A stretch of 44,489 bases of DNA from an uncultured Pelagibacteraceae bacterium (GCA_902525355.1 CABZGO010000010.1:1-44489), one strand, 5' to 3'; numbered from the stretch's first letter, positions 23,911 through 32,912 are shown. Translations and numbers: made by a program. Notes: generated from the sequence alone by a model not told the origin.

Positions 23911-26354
23911 TAAATATTTTTTATATTTTTTTGATTTAAAGGTTTTTTGATTATTGTTACAGGGTATTTTTTCTTTTCAACTTCAATTGATAAATTTTTA
24001 TTGATCAAATCTTCAATAGAATTTCCAGAGTTGACATAACCAAATGAAATATTTTTCTTAAAATTAAATGAATAATTTCCCGATGTTGTTCTGCCAATTA
24101 TTTTATCATCCAAATAAATTGGTTCTTCATGAAGCAACAAAGGTTCTCCAGGTATGTTATCTTTCAATACCATCATAGCTAATGATTTTGTAGGGTTTTT
24201 ATCTTTAATTTTTAATAAAGCTTCTTTTCCAACAAAATTTATATTTTTTTTATAACTGATTGCAAAATTAAGTCCCGCTTGATATTGATTTTCTTCAGGT
24301 GATATATCATTTCCCCAATGTAAGAAACCACTTTCCATTCTCATAATATCCATAGCATGAGCACCACACAAAGATAAGCCATGATTTTTACCCTCTTTAA
24401 TAATAGCTAAAAATAATTTTTTGCTTTTATCTATGTTTGTATATAATTCGAATCCTATTTCACCTACATAAGATAATCTTTGAGCCCAGACTTTAACTCC
24501 GTCAATAGTAACAAATTTTCCATAACTAAACTTTATACCTTCATTTGTAAAATCGTCATTACTGATATTAGATAGTAATTTTCTTGAGTTGGGTCCGTAT
24601 AATCCTAGGCATGTTAAATCTTCTGTTAAATCTTTAAAATTGACCTCTTCTGAAATATGTTTTTTTATGTGAAATTTATCATGTTCTCTTGTTGCTGCTG
24701 GACCTATCACTCTAAAATGATTTTTTTCAAGACACGTAACAGTAACATCTGTCTCTATTCCTCCATCTTCATTTAACATCTGGGTATAAGTTGCTCTACC
24801 CTCAATATCTTTTATGTTTGCTGTACAAATTTTTTGTAATTCTTCGTGAACATTTTGCCCTTCAAGGTCAAATTTTGAAAAAGGAGAAAGCTCAAATAAT
24901 CCAACGTTTTCTCTAGTATTTTTAGTCTCATACTCAGCTGATGGATACCAATTTTGATAACCAAAACTATAATTGTAATCAGCCTTTTCCCCTTTCAAGG
25001 CATACCACATAGGTCTTTCAAAACCACCCGAGGTTCCAAAACAAGCTCCTAATTTTTTTAGCTCTTCTTGGTAGGGTAATACAATTTGGTTTCTTGATGT
25101 TTTATGTTGTTTATATGGCCAATGCATTCCATACAAATCACCAAGTGTTTCTGTGACTCTCTCCATAATAAATTTTTTTGATGAATGAAATTTTTGAAAT
25201 CTTTTAATATCTAATGAAAATAAATCTTCATTAATGTGTCCATTAATCATCCATTCTGCCGTAACTCGTCCTGCACCTCCTGAACTTGCAATTCCAATGC
25301 TATTGAAACCACAACATGTAAAAAGTTTTTTAATCTCAGGTGTTTCGCCTAAAAGATATTGAGTATCAGGAGTAAATGATTCAGGGCCAGAAAAAAATTT
25401 TCTAATTCCCGCATTTTTCAACATAGGCAACCTGTGAAATGATTTTTGTAAATAAGGTTCAAAATGATCAAAATCATCTGGTAATTCGCCAAAGGAAAAA
25501 TCATCTGGTACAACACCAGTATTTTTAAAGGCTGGTTTTGCATTTGGTTCGAAAATTCCAACTAACATTTTCCCTGCGTCTTCTTTAAGATAGAGACAAT
25601 TATTATAATCTCTTAAAACTGGCAAGTTTTTTGGTAAATCTTTCATTGGTTCTGTGATCACATAAAAATGTTCATTGGGATACAATGGAATACTAACATT
25701 CATTTTTTCACCTATTTGTCTAGACCACATGCCTGTTGCTAAAACAACATACTCACAATCAATTTTTCCTTTATCGGTTTCAACTCCAACTATAGAATTG
25801 TTTTTAACAAGAATTTTTGTTACAGGTGTTTTTTCAAAAATTTGTGCTCCTTCCATTCGAGCAGCTTTTGCTAAAACATTGGTTACGCCTACTGGATCAG
25901 CTTGACCATCCTTTGGCATAAAAACACTTCCAATAATGTCATTATTATTTACAACAGGATATAAATCTTTTATTTGTTTTTTATCCAAAACATGCACTTC
26001 AACATCAGAAAGTTGCGCGGTAGTTGCTTGTCTCAACAACTCTTGCATTCTCTCTTTTGTGGTGGCAACTGTAATAGCACCATTCTGTTTTAACCCTATA
26101 GATAATTCAGTTTTCTTTTCTAATTCTTGATAAAGATCCAAAGTATATTTTCTTAACTTTGTAATAGTAGATGAGGCTCCTAATTGACCCATTAAACCAG
26201 CTGCATGCCATGTAGTTCCAGATGTTAACTGATCTCTTTCCAATAGTACTACATCTTTCCAGCCAAATTTAGCTAGATGATATGCACATGATGTTCCCGC
26301 TACACCACCACCAATAACTACAACTTTTGCACCTTTAGGTAATTCTTTAACCAT
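23910..26354 (-). CDS. Dimethylglycine/sarcosine dehydrogenase-like flavoprotein, paralogue 1
   Basis: An 814-residue protein with an N-terminal FAD domain (VVVIGGGVAGTSCAYHLAK), a middle FAO-type domain and C-terminal GcvT-like folate-binding domains (about 440-800). H50 in SGTTWHAAGLMGQ corresponds to the His that carries covalent FAD in mammalian dimethylglycine and sarcosine dehydrogenases. The GFLHWGNDISPEE segment marks the folate domain. Members oxidatively demethylate N-methylglycines, passing the one-carbon unit to tetrahydrofolate and electrons to ETF. It is co-transcribed with the dioxygenase and permease. The exact amine is undetermined; a second paralogue is at 37781-40216. Confidence 0.88.
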   Translation of the reverse strand: MVKELPKGAKVVVIGGGVAGTSCAYHLAKFGWKDVVLLERDQLTSGTTWHAAGLMGQLGASSTITKLRKYTLDLYQELEKKTELSIGLKQNGAITVATTKERMQELLRQATTAQLSDVEVHVLDKKQIKDLYPVVNNNDIIGSVFMPKDGQADPVGVTNVLAKAARMEGAQIFEKTPVTKILVKNNSIVGVETDKGKIDCEYVVLATGMWSRQIGEKMNVSIPLYPNEHFYVITEPMKDLPKNLPVLRDYNNCLYLKEDAGKMLVGIFEPNAKPAFKNTGVVPDDFSFGELPDDFDHFEPYLQKSFHRLPMLKNAGIRKFFSGPESFTPDTQYLLGETPEIKKLFTCCGFNSIGIASSGGAGRVTAEWMINGHINEDLFSLDIKRFQKFHSSKKFIMERVTETLGDLYGMHWPYKQHKTSRNQIVLPYQEELKKLGACFGTSGGFERPMWYALKGEKADYNYSFGYQNWYPSAEYETKNTRENVGLFELSPFSKFDLEGQNVHEELQKICTANIKDIEGRATYTQMLNEDGGIETDVTVTCLEKNHFRVIGPAATREHDKFHIKKHISEEVNFKDLTEDLTCLGLYGPNSRKLLSNISNDDFTNEGIKFSYGKFVTIDGVKVWAQRLSYVGEIGFELYTNIDKSKKLFLAIIKEGKNHGLSLCGAHAMDIMRMESGFLHWGNDISPEENQYQAGLNFAISYKKNINFVGKEALLKIKDKNPTKSLAMMVLKDNIPGEPLLLHEEPIYLDDKIIGRTTSGNYSFNFKKNISFGYVNSGNSIEDLINKNLSIEVEKKKYPVTIIKKPLNQKNIKNI

Positions 26355-26381
26355 GAGTATATTGTTATCGTATTATAATAC

Positions 26382-27440
26382 TTAAAAACAGACAATGTGG
26401 TCAATATGGATTGGCCTTTTAATGCCAAACTTTTCATCTATCTCATGTTGGTGAATGTGGTGAGAATGAACAAATACTGGGATTTGTAAATTACTCTCAG
26501 TTTTAAGAGTGTATATAAAATTTGTTCCTCTAAATTTACGATCCACAACTTCTAATTTTAAATTACTTTTATCATCATGCTCTAAATCTTCTGGTTGCAG
26601 TAAAAGCTTAACATCTGCCCCATTAGGGTAATGTTTTACAAAATTACCTTGAATTGTTCCAAGATCTTTATTTTCTAAACTATTTTCACTCGTAACTCTT
26701 GCAGGAATTAAAATTCCTCTATTTAAAAAATTTACCACTTCTACTGAATTAGGAAAATGATAAACATTATAAGGATCATCAAATTGCTTTAATTGTTTAT
26801 TTAAAATAATTCCACATTTGCTTCCTAAATAAAAAGCTTCATATGAGTCATGAGTGACAATTATTGTTGTTATTTTAGATTTACTTAACAATTGTTTTAA
26901 CTCAACTTGTATTTCCTCTTTAAAGCTTTGATCAACATTTGAAAGAGGCTCATCTAAAAGTAACAAGTCTGGATTTGAAACTAATGACCTAGCTAATGAT
27001 GCTCTTTGAGCCTCCCCTGCGCTAATTTCATGTGGATATTTATTTAATATTTTCTTTAAATTTAAGAAATTAATTATTTCTTTAGGATTAATTTTTTTTT
27101 TCTTTTTACTTTTTTTTTCAGTACCAATTAAAATATTTTTTTCAACATTGTAATGTGGGAATAAACTATTTTCTTGAAAGGCAAGCGATATATTTCTATC
27201 CTCTGGTTCAATATGAATTTTTTTTGAGGAAATAGTCTTATTATTGATTGTTATGGTTCCATTATTTATTTTTTCTAAACCAGCTATAGTTCTTAATATT
27301 GTAGTTTTTCCTATTCCAGATGGACCTAATAGACAAATAATATCTCCTTCATTTTGAATTGAAAAAGAAACATTTTTTACTTTTGTAGTACCACCAACAT
27401 TAAAATCAACATTATTAATTTCTAAAAAATTTTTAGTCAT
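26382..27440 (-). CDS. fbpC: Fe(III) ABC transporter ATPase FbpC-like
   Basis: A 352-residue importer ATPase with Walker A GPSGIGKTT, Q-loop LAFQENSLFPHYN, Walker B LLLLDEPLSNVD and H-loop THD, then a C-terminal regulatory region. The signature motif reads ISAGEAQR instead of LSGGQxQR, an uncommon variant that keeps the Ser and the second Gly. It overlaps the permease gene by 8 bases and powers the FbpB permease. Assignment to iron comes from the neighbouring permease and the FbpA binding protein just upstream. Confidence 0.87.
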   Translation of the reverse strand: MTKNFLEINNVDFNVGGTTKVKNVSFSIQNEGDIICLLGPSGIGKTTILRTIAGLEKINNGTITINNKTISSKKIHIEPEDRNISLAFQENSLFPHYNVEKNILIGTEKKSKKKKKINPKEIINFLNLKKILNKYPHEISAGEAQRASLARSLVSNPDLLLLDEPLSNVDQSFKEEIQVELKQLLSKSKITTIIVTHDSYEAFYLGSKCGIILNKQLKQFDDPYNVYHFPNSVEVVNFLNRGILIPARVTSENSLENKDLGTIQGNFVKHYPNGADVKLLLQPEDLEHDDKSNLKLEVVDRKFRGTNFIYTLKTESNLQIPVFVHSHHIHQHEIDEKFGIKRPIHIDHIVCF

Positions 27441-29061
27441 TACGTTCTTTTAAAATATAATTAGAAGATATTGTAATAAAAAAAGCTGCAATTAAAATCA
27501 AAAATAATGAAGGCACCGCTGCTGCCTCAAGCATGTCCTCTGAAGCTGAAATATAAGCTGTAGTTGCGAAGGTTTCAAAATTAAAAGGTCTTAAAACTAA
27601 TGTGATTGGTAATTCTCGAATTATTTCTAGTGAGATCAAAATTACAACAAACAGAAGAGAGTTTCTCAAATAAGGAATATGAATATTGGTAAATGTCTTT
27701 CTTTTTGAGTATCCAAGAAGATATGCACTCTCATCAACTGAAACATTTATTTTTTCATAACCTGATTTTATTCCATTGAATGCTAGTGAATAAAAACGAA
27801 TAAAATAGACAATGACTAATCCTAAGATTGACCCAATAAATATTTTTTTAATTGATATAAATCCAAGCGATTTAATTATGTAATTATCAAACCAAGCAAT
27901 AAAGGTTATAAAAGCGACCGCTAATATTACTCCAGGAATTGCATATCCTGAGATTGATAATGTTGAAAGAAAGTTAAGAGTTTTATTTTTTGAAACTCGA
28001 TTACCATAATTTGATATCAATGCAAAAGTAATTAAAACAAAGCTAGATAAAGTCACTAGATATAAAGTATTTAGTAAAAGATTAATTACATTTACATCAA
28101 AGAAGTTCTCTGGAAATTTTACTGTCCAATATAACATTTGTCCTAAAGGAAATAAAAAACTTAAAAAGAATAATAAAAAACAAAATAAAAAAGCAAAAAA
28201 GGAATTTACACCTGACAATTTTGTCTTCTCTTTTTGTTTAAATCCACCTCTAGAGTCCAAATGATATTTTGCCTTTTTTCTAGATAAGTTCTCTGTCAAA
28301 AATAAAATAAATATAAACAATAATAGGAAAAAAGATATTCTATTTGCAAAAGCTAAGTCATCGAATGTTATCCAAGCATTATAGATTCCGGTTGTTAATG
28401 TATTTACTGAAAAAAAATCAACTGCTCCAAATTCAGCTAGTGTTTCCATTGCTACTAATGACAATCCGGCAACAATTGCTGGTCGCGCTGCAGGTAAAAT
28501 AATAGAGAAGAAAGATTTAATTTTTGAAAATCCTAAATTTTTACCAAGTTCTATTAAGTTTTGTGATTGATATAAAAATGAAGATCTGGCAAGTATATAG
28601 ACATATGCATAGAGAGAAAAAGAAATTGATAATATCAAACCAAACATGCCATCAAACTTTGGTATATGTTGGTTATACTCTCCATCGCCAAATATATTCT
28701 TCAATATAGTAAATGCTGTTCCGTAATTATCAAAAAAAGCAAATAAGGAGTAAGCATAAATATATGGAGGAATTGCGAAGGATAAAATTAATGCCCATTT
28801 AAAAAAATTTACTCCTGGAAATTTATAAAAGGAAACTATGTATGCTGATCCAACTCCTAATATAAATGTTAAAATTAAAACCCCGACTAAAAGTAATAAT
28901 GAATTAAAGATGTATTCATATAAAAAAGTATTTTTGAGTATTTCAAAATACCTAGACGTATCTTCAAAAAAACTTAAAGAAACTGTTAAAATAGGAATAA
29001 TGACTAAGAATGAAATAAATACAGAGCTTAAAAACCACAAATTTAATTTATTTGAAAACAT
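27433..29061 (-). CDS. fbpB: Fe(III) ABC transporter permease FbpB-like (fused double permease)
   Basis: A 542-residue protein with about twelve predicted helices, built as two consecutive permease halves as usual for FbpB/ThiP-type proteins. EAA-loop-like segments lie in FSIILPAARPAIVAG (first half) and FTNIHIPYLRNSL (second half). It forms the inner-membrane channel for iron released from FbpA. It is followed by fbpC with an 8-base overlap and preceded by the peroxiredoxin gene 17 bases away. Confidence 0.9.
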   Translation of the reverse strand: MFSNKLNLWFLSSVFISFLVIIPILTVSLSFFEDTSRYFEILKNTFLYEYIFNSLLLLVGVLILTFILGVGSAYIVSFYKFPGVNFFKWALILSFAIPPYIYAYSLFAFFDNYGTAFTILKNIFGDGEYNQHIPKFDGMFGLILSISFSLYAYVYILARSSFLYQSQNLIELGKNLGFSKIKSFFSIILPAARPAIVAGLSLVAMETLAEFGAVDFFSVNTLTTGIYNAWITFDDLAFANRISFFLLLFIFILFLTENLSRKKAKYHLDSRGGFKQKEKTKLSGVNSFFAFLFCFLLFFLSFLFPLGQMLYWTVKFPENFFDVNVINLLLNTLYLVTLSSFVLITFALISNYGNRVSKNKTLNFLSTLSISGYAIPGVILAVAFITFIAWFDNYIIKSLGFISIKKIFIGSILGLVIVYFIRFYSLAFNGIKSGYEKINVSVDESAYLLGYSKRKTFTNIHIPYLRNSLLFVVILISLEIIRELPITLVLRPFNFETFATTAYISASEDMLEAAAVPSLFLILIAAFFITISSNYILKERND

Positions 29062-29078
29062 TTAAAAAGCTAATTTTT

Positions 29079-29621
29079 TTATTTTTTTTCTGAGAGGTAT
29101 TTAATACAATTATCTGGGGTTGTCTCGATGTAAGGATCATCATCTGAGCCATCATTATTTATTCCAGGTTCTTGCCACCATTTTTCAACAATTCCATTAT
29201 TAATTATGGCCATATATCTCCAACTTCTTTGACCAAATCCGTTATGATCTTTGGAAACAAGCATACCCATAAATTTAGTAAAAAGTCCTGAACCATCAGG
29301 TATCAGTTTGATATTTTTAATTTTTAATCTTTCTGCCCATGCGTTCATGGTGTAAGAGTCGTTTACTGAGCAACAATATATTTCATCAATTCCAAGTTCT
29401 TTTAGTCTCAAATAATTAGTCTCAAAACCTGGTAATTGTTGAGAAGAACATGTAGGGGTAAATGCACCAGGGAGGCTAAAAATTATAACTCTTTTTCCAT
29501 TAAAATAGTCATCAGTCGACTTATCAACCCACTTTCCTCCTATAGAGCATTCATTAGGAGATACTGAGCTATCTCCTTCTCTAGTTTTAAAAATTACTTT
29601 GGGTATTTGAAGTCCAATCAT
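29079..29621 (-). CDS. Prx5-type peroxiredoxin
   Basis: A 180-residue peroxiredoxin with the PxxxTxxC active site PGAFTPTC, giving peroxidatic C58, preceded by GKRVIIFSL and followed by SSQQLPGFE. NDSYTMNAWA and FGQRSWRYMAI are typical of the Prx5/redoxin group. It reduces H2O2 and organic peroxides in the cytoplasm, usually with a glutaredoxin or thioredoxin donor. Its place between fbpA and fbpB couples peroxide defence to iron import, which makes sense because free iron drives Fenton chemistry. A terminator lies just upstream, so it may have its own promoter. Confidence 0.9.
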   Translation of the reverse strand: MIGLQIPKVIFKTREGDSSVSPNECSIGGKWVDKSTDDYFNGKRVIIFSLPGAFTPTCSSQQLPGFETNYLRLKELGIDEIYCCSVNDSYTMNAWAERLKIKNIKLIPDGSGLFTKFMGMLVSKDHNGFGQRSWRYMAIINNGIVEKWWQEPGINNDGSDDDPYIETTPDNCIKYLSEKK

Positions 29622-29642
29622 ATCAAAAGTTTTTGTAAATTT

Positions 29643-29675
29643 AAAGGTGCCTATGAGGATAACATAGACACCTTT
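29643..29675 (-). terminator. Terminator hairpin downstream of fbpA and the small Cys-rich ORF
   Basis: AAAGGTGCCTATG (29643-29655) and CATAGACACCTTT (29663-29675) form a 13-bp stem with a single wobble position and a 7-base loop, followed on the minus strand by TTTAAATTT. It lies 11 bases after the stop of the Cys-rich ORF but 184 bases after the fbpA stop, implying that the ORF belongs to the fbpA transcript. Confidence 0.7.
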
Positions 29676-29686
29676 ATTAAGAAAAG

Positions 29687-29836
29687 TCAGATATTGAATA
29701 CTTTTAGAATGTGCGGAAAATCTTTAGTATTTATCTCTGAAAACTTTCTTTTATTTATTCTTCTATTAATTTTCTTACACTCCTCAGCACATGGAGTACA
29801 TGGCTGGGCTGACTTATTGAAATTAACATCAGACAT
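29687..29836 (-). CDS. Small Cys-rich protein at the end of the fbpA transcript
   Basis: A 49-residue frame between fbpA and a terminator. I start it at the ATG at 29836 (MSDVNFNKS); an upstream in-frame start would overlap fbpA by 10 bases. The protein has a compact CTPCAEEC cluster (CxxCxxxC) at about residues 13-20, then a Lys/Arg-rich helix-like segment. Three closely spaced Cys suggest metal, possibly iron or an Fe-S cluster, or redox activity. I recognise no family. Support comes from its position and the terminator; the ribosome-binding site is weak. Confidence 0.5.
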   Translation of the reverse strand: MSDVNFNKSAQPCTPCAEECKKINRRINKRKFSEINTKDFPHILKVFNI

Positions 29837-29859
29837 AAATTTTTTCTTGGCCTTCAATG

Positions 29860-30888
29860 TTACTTCCAACCTGCAGCTGTCATTACTTCTAATGCATCTG
29901 CTTGTTTGTCTCCGTAACTAGCAACACTTGTAGTAAGATCTTGTTTAAAATCTAAACCTAGATTATTTACTACTAGTGGATTTGGCGAAACACCACCAAT
30001 CATTGGAAACTCAAACGTATTATTTGTAAAGTGCTCTTGAGACTCTGGTGACAATAGGAAATCTACAAGTTTAATTGCATTGTCCACATTAGGAGCTCCT
30101 TTAACTAAAGCTGCACAACTTATGTTCATATGTGTTCCTCTATCATTCTGATTAGGGAAAAAAGCTTTAACTTTTTTCGCAGCTTCTTGTTGCTCAGGTC
30201 CTTTATTGCCAGATAACATTAAAGCTAAATAATATGTATTAGCTACTGCAATATCAGCTTCTCCAGCTGCTACTGCCATAATCTGTGCTCTATCATTTCC
30301 TTTTGGATCTCTAGCCATATTAGCTACAACACCTTTAGCCCATTCACCTGCAGCTTTCTTTCCATTATTTTTAACTAACGAAGCAACCAAAGATTTATTG
30401 TAGATATTACTAGATGCTCTAATTGCTATTCTGCCTTTCCATTTTGGATCAGCTAAACTTTCATAAGTTAATCCAGACAACTCAGCACCACTAACTCTTT
30501 CAGGAGAATAGTAAACAATTCTTGCTCTTTTAGCTACTCCAACCCAATGAGTTGTTCTGAAATTTTTAGGTACAGAAGATTTGATTGTAGGTGAAACTAG
30601 GCCTGCCTGTGTCATGCCTTTTGCTTTAAAAGCACCACATCTTCCAGCATCGGCTGTAATGTAAAGATCGGCAGCAGAGTCAGCCCCTTCTTCAATCATT
30701 CTTTTTTCTAAAGCACCAGATTTTCCATTAATTAAATTAACTTTTATACCTGTTGCTTTTTCAAATTTACCATAAAGCTCTGCGTCAGCTTTATAGTGTC
30801 TAGCATTAAATATATTTACCTCATTAGCTATAGCAAAAGTTGAAACTACTAAGGATAAAATTAATGCTGAAATAGATATTTTCTTCAT
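29860..30888 (-). CDS. fbpA: Fe(III)-binding periplasmic protein FbpA
   Basis: A 342-residue ferric-ion-binding protein with a signal peptide (to about TFAIA), starting the mature part NEVNIFNARHYKADAEL. The VNIFNARHY start and the adjacent Tyr pair in ANTYYLALMLSG correspond to the iron-coordinating region of FbpA/FutA proteins. It captures Fe(III) in the periplasm for FbpBC. A GAGAGAG ribosome-binding site precedes the ATG, and two Fur-box-like palindromes lie 30-72 bases upstream, so iron repression is expected. Confidence 0.93.
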   Translation of the reverse strand: MKKISISALILSLVVSTFAIANEVNIFNARHYKADAELYGKFEKATGIKVNLINGKSGALEKRMIEEGADSAADLYITADAGRCGAFKAKGMTQAGLVSPTIKSSVPKNFRTTHWVGVAKRARIVYYSPERVSGAELSGLTYESLADPKWKGRIAIRASSNIYNKSLVASLVKNNGKKAAGEWAKGVVANMARDPKGNDRAQIMAVAAGEADIAVANTYYLALMLSGNKGPEQQEAAKKVKAFFPNQNDRGTHMNISCAALVKGAPNVDNAIKLVDFLLSPESQEHFTNNTFEFPMIGGVSPNPLVVNNLGLDFKQDLTTSVASYGDKQADALEVMTAAGWK

Positions 30889-30917
30889 TATTTTCTCTCT
30901 CTATTGGTTATTTTTGT

Positions 30918-30932
30918 TTATAATGATTATGA
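30918..30932 (-). promoter_or_regulatory. fbpA: Second, weaker Fur-box-like site
   Basis: The 15 bases centred on 30925 match the 7-1-7 Fur consensus TGATAATnATTATCA at 12 of 14 informative positions, with a perfect ATAATGATTAT core. The site overlaps a possible -10 region of the fbpA promoter on the minus strand. Confidence 0.6.
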
Positions 30933-30945
30933 GAAATATTCGCAT

Positions 30946-30960
30946 TGATAATGATTATCA
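30946..30960 (-). promoter_or_regulatory. fbpA: Fur box upstream of fbpA
   Basis: TGATAATGATTATCA is an exact match to the 7-1-7 Fur consensus and lies within a perfect 19-bp palindrome (30944-30962). It is 58 bases upstream of the fbpA start codon. Iron-loaded Fur binding here would repress iron-uptake transcription. Confidence 0.85.
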
Positions 30961-31004
30961 ATCTCAATAGTGTCGCAGATATTTATTCAAATTTTTATGG
31001 GTTT

Positions 31005-31895
31005 TTAAGACTTAAACTCTGAAATTTTACTATAAATAAAATTTCTAAAAGTTGTAACTCTCGCAACATTTTTTAAAGATTCAGGAAAGACAAAGTGAGC
31101 CTCGGTAATCGGACCTTCAACGCTGGGCAGAACTTTAATAACGTTTCTAGATAATGAGACTAGATAATCTGGAAGAGCTGCAAGGCCTACTCCACTTTCT
31201 ACTGCTAAAAGTAAACCCATAACACTATTTACTTTCATAACAGGTTTTCTTTTTTTATTATCTTTTATACCAAGTTTTAATGCCCAATCTGGATTAAATA
31301 CTGGTGAAGGGGCTCCTCTACCAAATGATATGAAATTATGCTTGTTTAAATCATTAATAGATTTAGGCATGCCATGTTTTTCAAGATACTTATTTGAGCC
31401 ATATATATGGTAATTTATATCCATTAGTTTTCTTTGAATATAATTAAGTTGTTTGGGTCTTCTCATAAATATTCCGATATCCGCTTGTCTTGTGCTTAAA
31501 TCTAACTCTTTGTCGTCAAAAATTAATTCTATTTCAATTTCTGGATTTAATTGCATAAACTCTTGAATTCTCGGGGTTAACCAGTGAGTACCAAAACTTC
31601 TAACAGTTGTAATTGTTAGTTTTCCGGTTGGCTTATGTTTTTGATCTCCTAAAGTTGTTTCAACCTCTTTAAGTTTACTGATAACTTCATGTGCAGTTTT
31701 ATAGACATATTCACCATTTTCTGTAAGCGTTAACCCTCTTGCATGTCTTTCAAATAACTTTACTTTTAAATCTTCTTCTAAAGATTGAATTTGTCTACTA
31801 ATTGCAGATTGGCTTAGATTTAAAATTACAGTAGCGCTTGTAAAACTACCAGCTTCAGCTACTGCATGAAAAATTTTTAATTTATCCCAATCCAT
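31005..31895 (-). CDS. LysR-family transcriptional regulator
   Basis: The 296 residues comprise an N-terminal winged helix (1-60, SFTSATVILNLSQSAISRQIQSLE is split over the recognition helix) and a LysR effector-binding domain (about 90-290, with LTITTVRSFGTHWL and ESGVGLAALPDYL). The gene overlaps acuI by one base and is transcribed with it, so acuI or acrylate-related genes may be its targets. The usual divergent LysR target is absent: the gene downstream is fbpA in the same direction, 116 bases away. Confidence 0.93.
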   Translation of the reverse strand: MDWDKLKIFHAVAEAGSFTSATVILNLSQSAISRQIQSLEEDLKVKLFERHARGLTLTENGEYVYKTAHEVISKLKEVETTLGDQKHKPTGKLTITTVRSFGTHWLTPRIQEFMQLNPEIEIELIFDDKELDLSTRQADIGIFMRRPKQLNYIQRKLMDINYHIYGSNKYLEKHGMPKSINDLNKHNFISFGRGAPSPVFNPDWALKLGIKDNKKRKPVMKVNSVMGLLLAVESGVGLAALPDYLVSLSRNVIKVLPSVEGPITEAHFVFPESLKNVARVTTFRNFIYSKISEFKS

Positions 31896-32899
31896 TATTT
31901 ATTTACGTCCACTAGAATTCTATTTTTCAATTTTCCTTCAAGCATTTCTGGAAATACAGTCAATAGTTCCTCAAGCCCAACTATTTTAATTGCTTTTTCT
32001 ATAATATTAAAATCTACTAAACTTGGTACTTCACCCCATACGAATTCTTTTCTTTTGTTGCTCACATTAACTGAGTCTACGCCCCATAGTTTCACAGCTC
32101 TTATATAAAAAGGAACTACAGAAGTATTTAATTTGTTAGTTCCACTTGCATTACCACAGACTGCCACAATTCCTTTTAATCTTGTTTGAGATATTGCATT
32201 TGCTAAAATATTTCCACCAACAGTGTCAACAACACCATCCCAAGTACCTTTACCAATTAATCTTGGTTCACCTTCAAATTCTTTACGATCTAAAACAGTT
32301 TTTGCACCTAATTCTTTTAAATAATCAGCTTTTTCAGGTTTTCCTGTGATTGCAGTTACGTTACATCCCATTTTTGACAGAATATTTACTGCAACCATTC
32401 CTACACCACCTGTAGAACCTGTTACAAGGACATCGTTCACTTTACTTTGTAGCAATAATTCTTCTTTTGCTTTGACGGCAAATGCGCACAACATTGCTGT
32501 AAAGCCTGCAGTACCCATCATCATTGCTTGCTTTAAATCAATACCTGAAGGTTTCTTTATAAGAAATTCTTTTTTGACTCTTGCATATTGGGAGAATCCT
32601 CCATGAAATAATTCTCCAACTCTGCAACCAGTAAGTATTACCTCATCACCTTCTTTAAATTCATCTGACTTACTTTCAGCTACTGTGCCTGAGAAATCAA
32701 TTCCAGGAATTCTTGGAAACTCTTTTACTAATTTTGCACCATCTTTTAAAATCAAAGCATCTTTATAGTTTAAATCAGAGTATTGTATTTTAACTAAAAC
32801 TTCACCCTCGTTTAAAAAATCAAAATTTAATTCTTTAACTTCTTGAGAAAAATTTTCACCATCCTGGTTTACGACCAGAGCTTTGAAAGTTTCAGGCAT
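31895..32899 (-). CDS. acuI: Acrylyl-CoA reductase (NADPH), AcuI-type
   Basis: A 334-residue zinc-less medium-chain reductase of the YhdH/AcuI group, with YSDLNYKDALI, PRIPGIDFSGTV, MGTAGFTAMLC and the NADPH-binding VTGSTGGVGMVAV. WGVDSVNV near 271 is typical of this subgroup. AcuI reduces acryloyl-CoA to propionyl-CoA and detoxifies acrylate from DMSP cleavage. The lysR gene downstream is coupled to it by a one-base overlap. A DddP-like gene at the end of this window supports an acrylate context, but related YhdH proteins have unclear roles. Confidence 0.85.
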   Translation of the reverse strand: MPETFKALVVNQDGENFSQEVKELNFDFLNEGEVLVKIQYSDLNYKDALILKDGAKLVKEFPRIPGIDFSGTVAESKSDEFKEGDEVILTGCRVGELFHGGFSQYARVKKEFLIKKPSGIDLKQAMMMGTAGFTAMLCAFAVKAKEELLLQSKVNDVLVTGSTGGVGMVAVNILSKMGCNVTAITGKPEKADYLKELGAKTVLDRKEFEGEPRLIGKGTWDGVVDTVGGNILANAISQTRLKGIVAVCGNASGTNKLNTSVVPFYIRAVKLWGVDSVNVSNKRKEFVWGEVPSLVDFNIIEKAIKIVGLEELLTVFPEMLEGKLKNRILVDVNK

Positions 32900-32912
32900 G
32901 TATAATTAAACT

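Noticed and set aside
26370-26381. 12-bp palindrome GTATTATAATAC between fbpC and the dimethylglycine-dehydrogenase gene
   Set aside because: It includes a TATAAT on both strands but no fitting -35, and such AT palindromes are frequent at this base composition.
29607-29921. A 104-residue plus-strand frame with a hydrophobic middle, opposite the fbpA-peroxiredoxin gap
   Set aside because: It runs antisense to the peroxiredoxin start, the terminator, the Cys-rich ORF and the end of fbpA, and has no ribosome-binding site. It is best explained as a shadow of AT-rich DNA.
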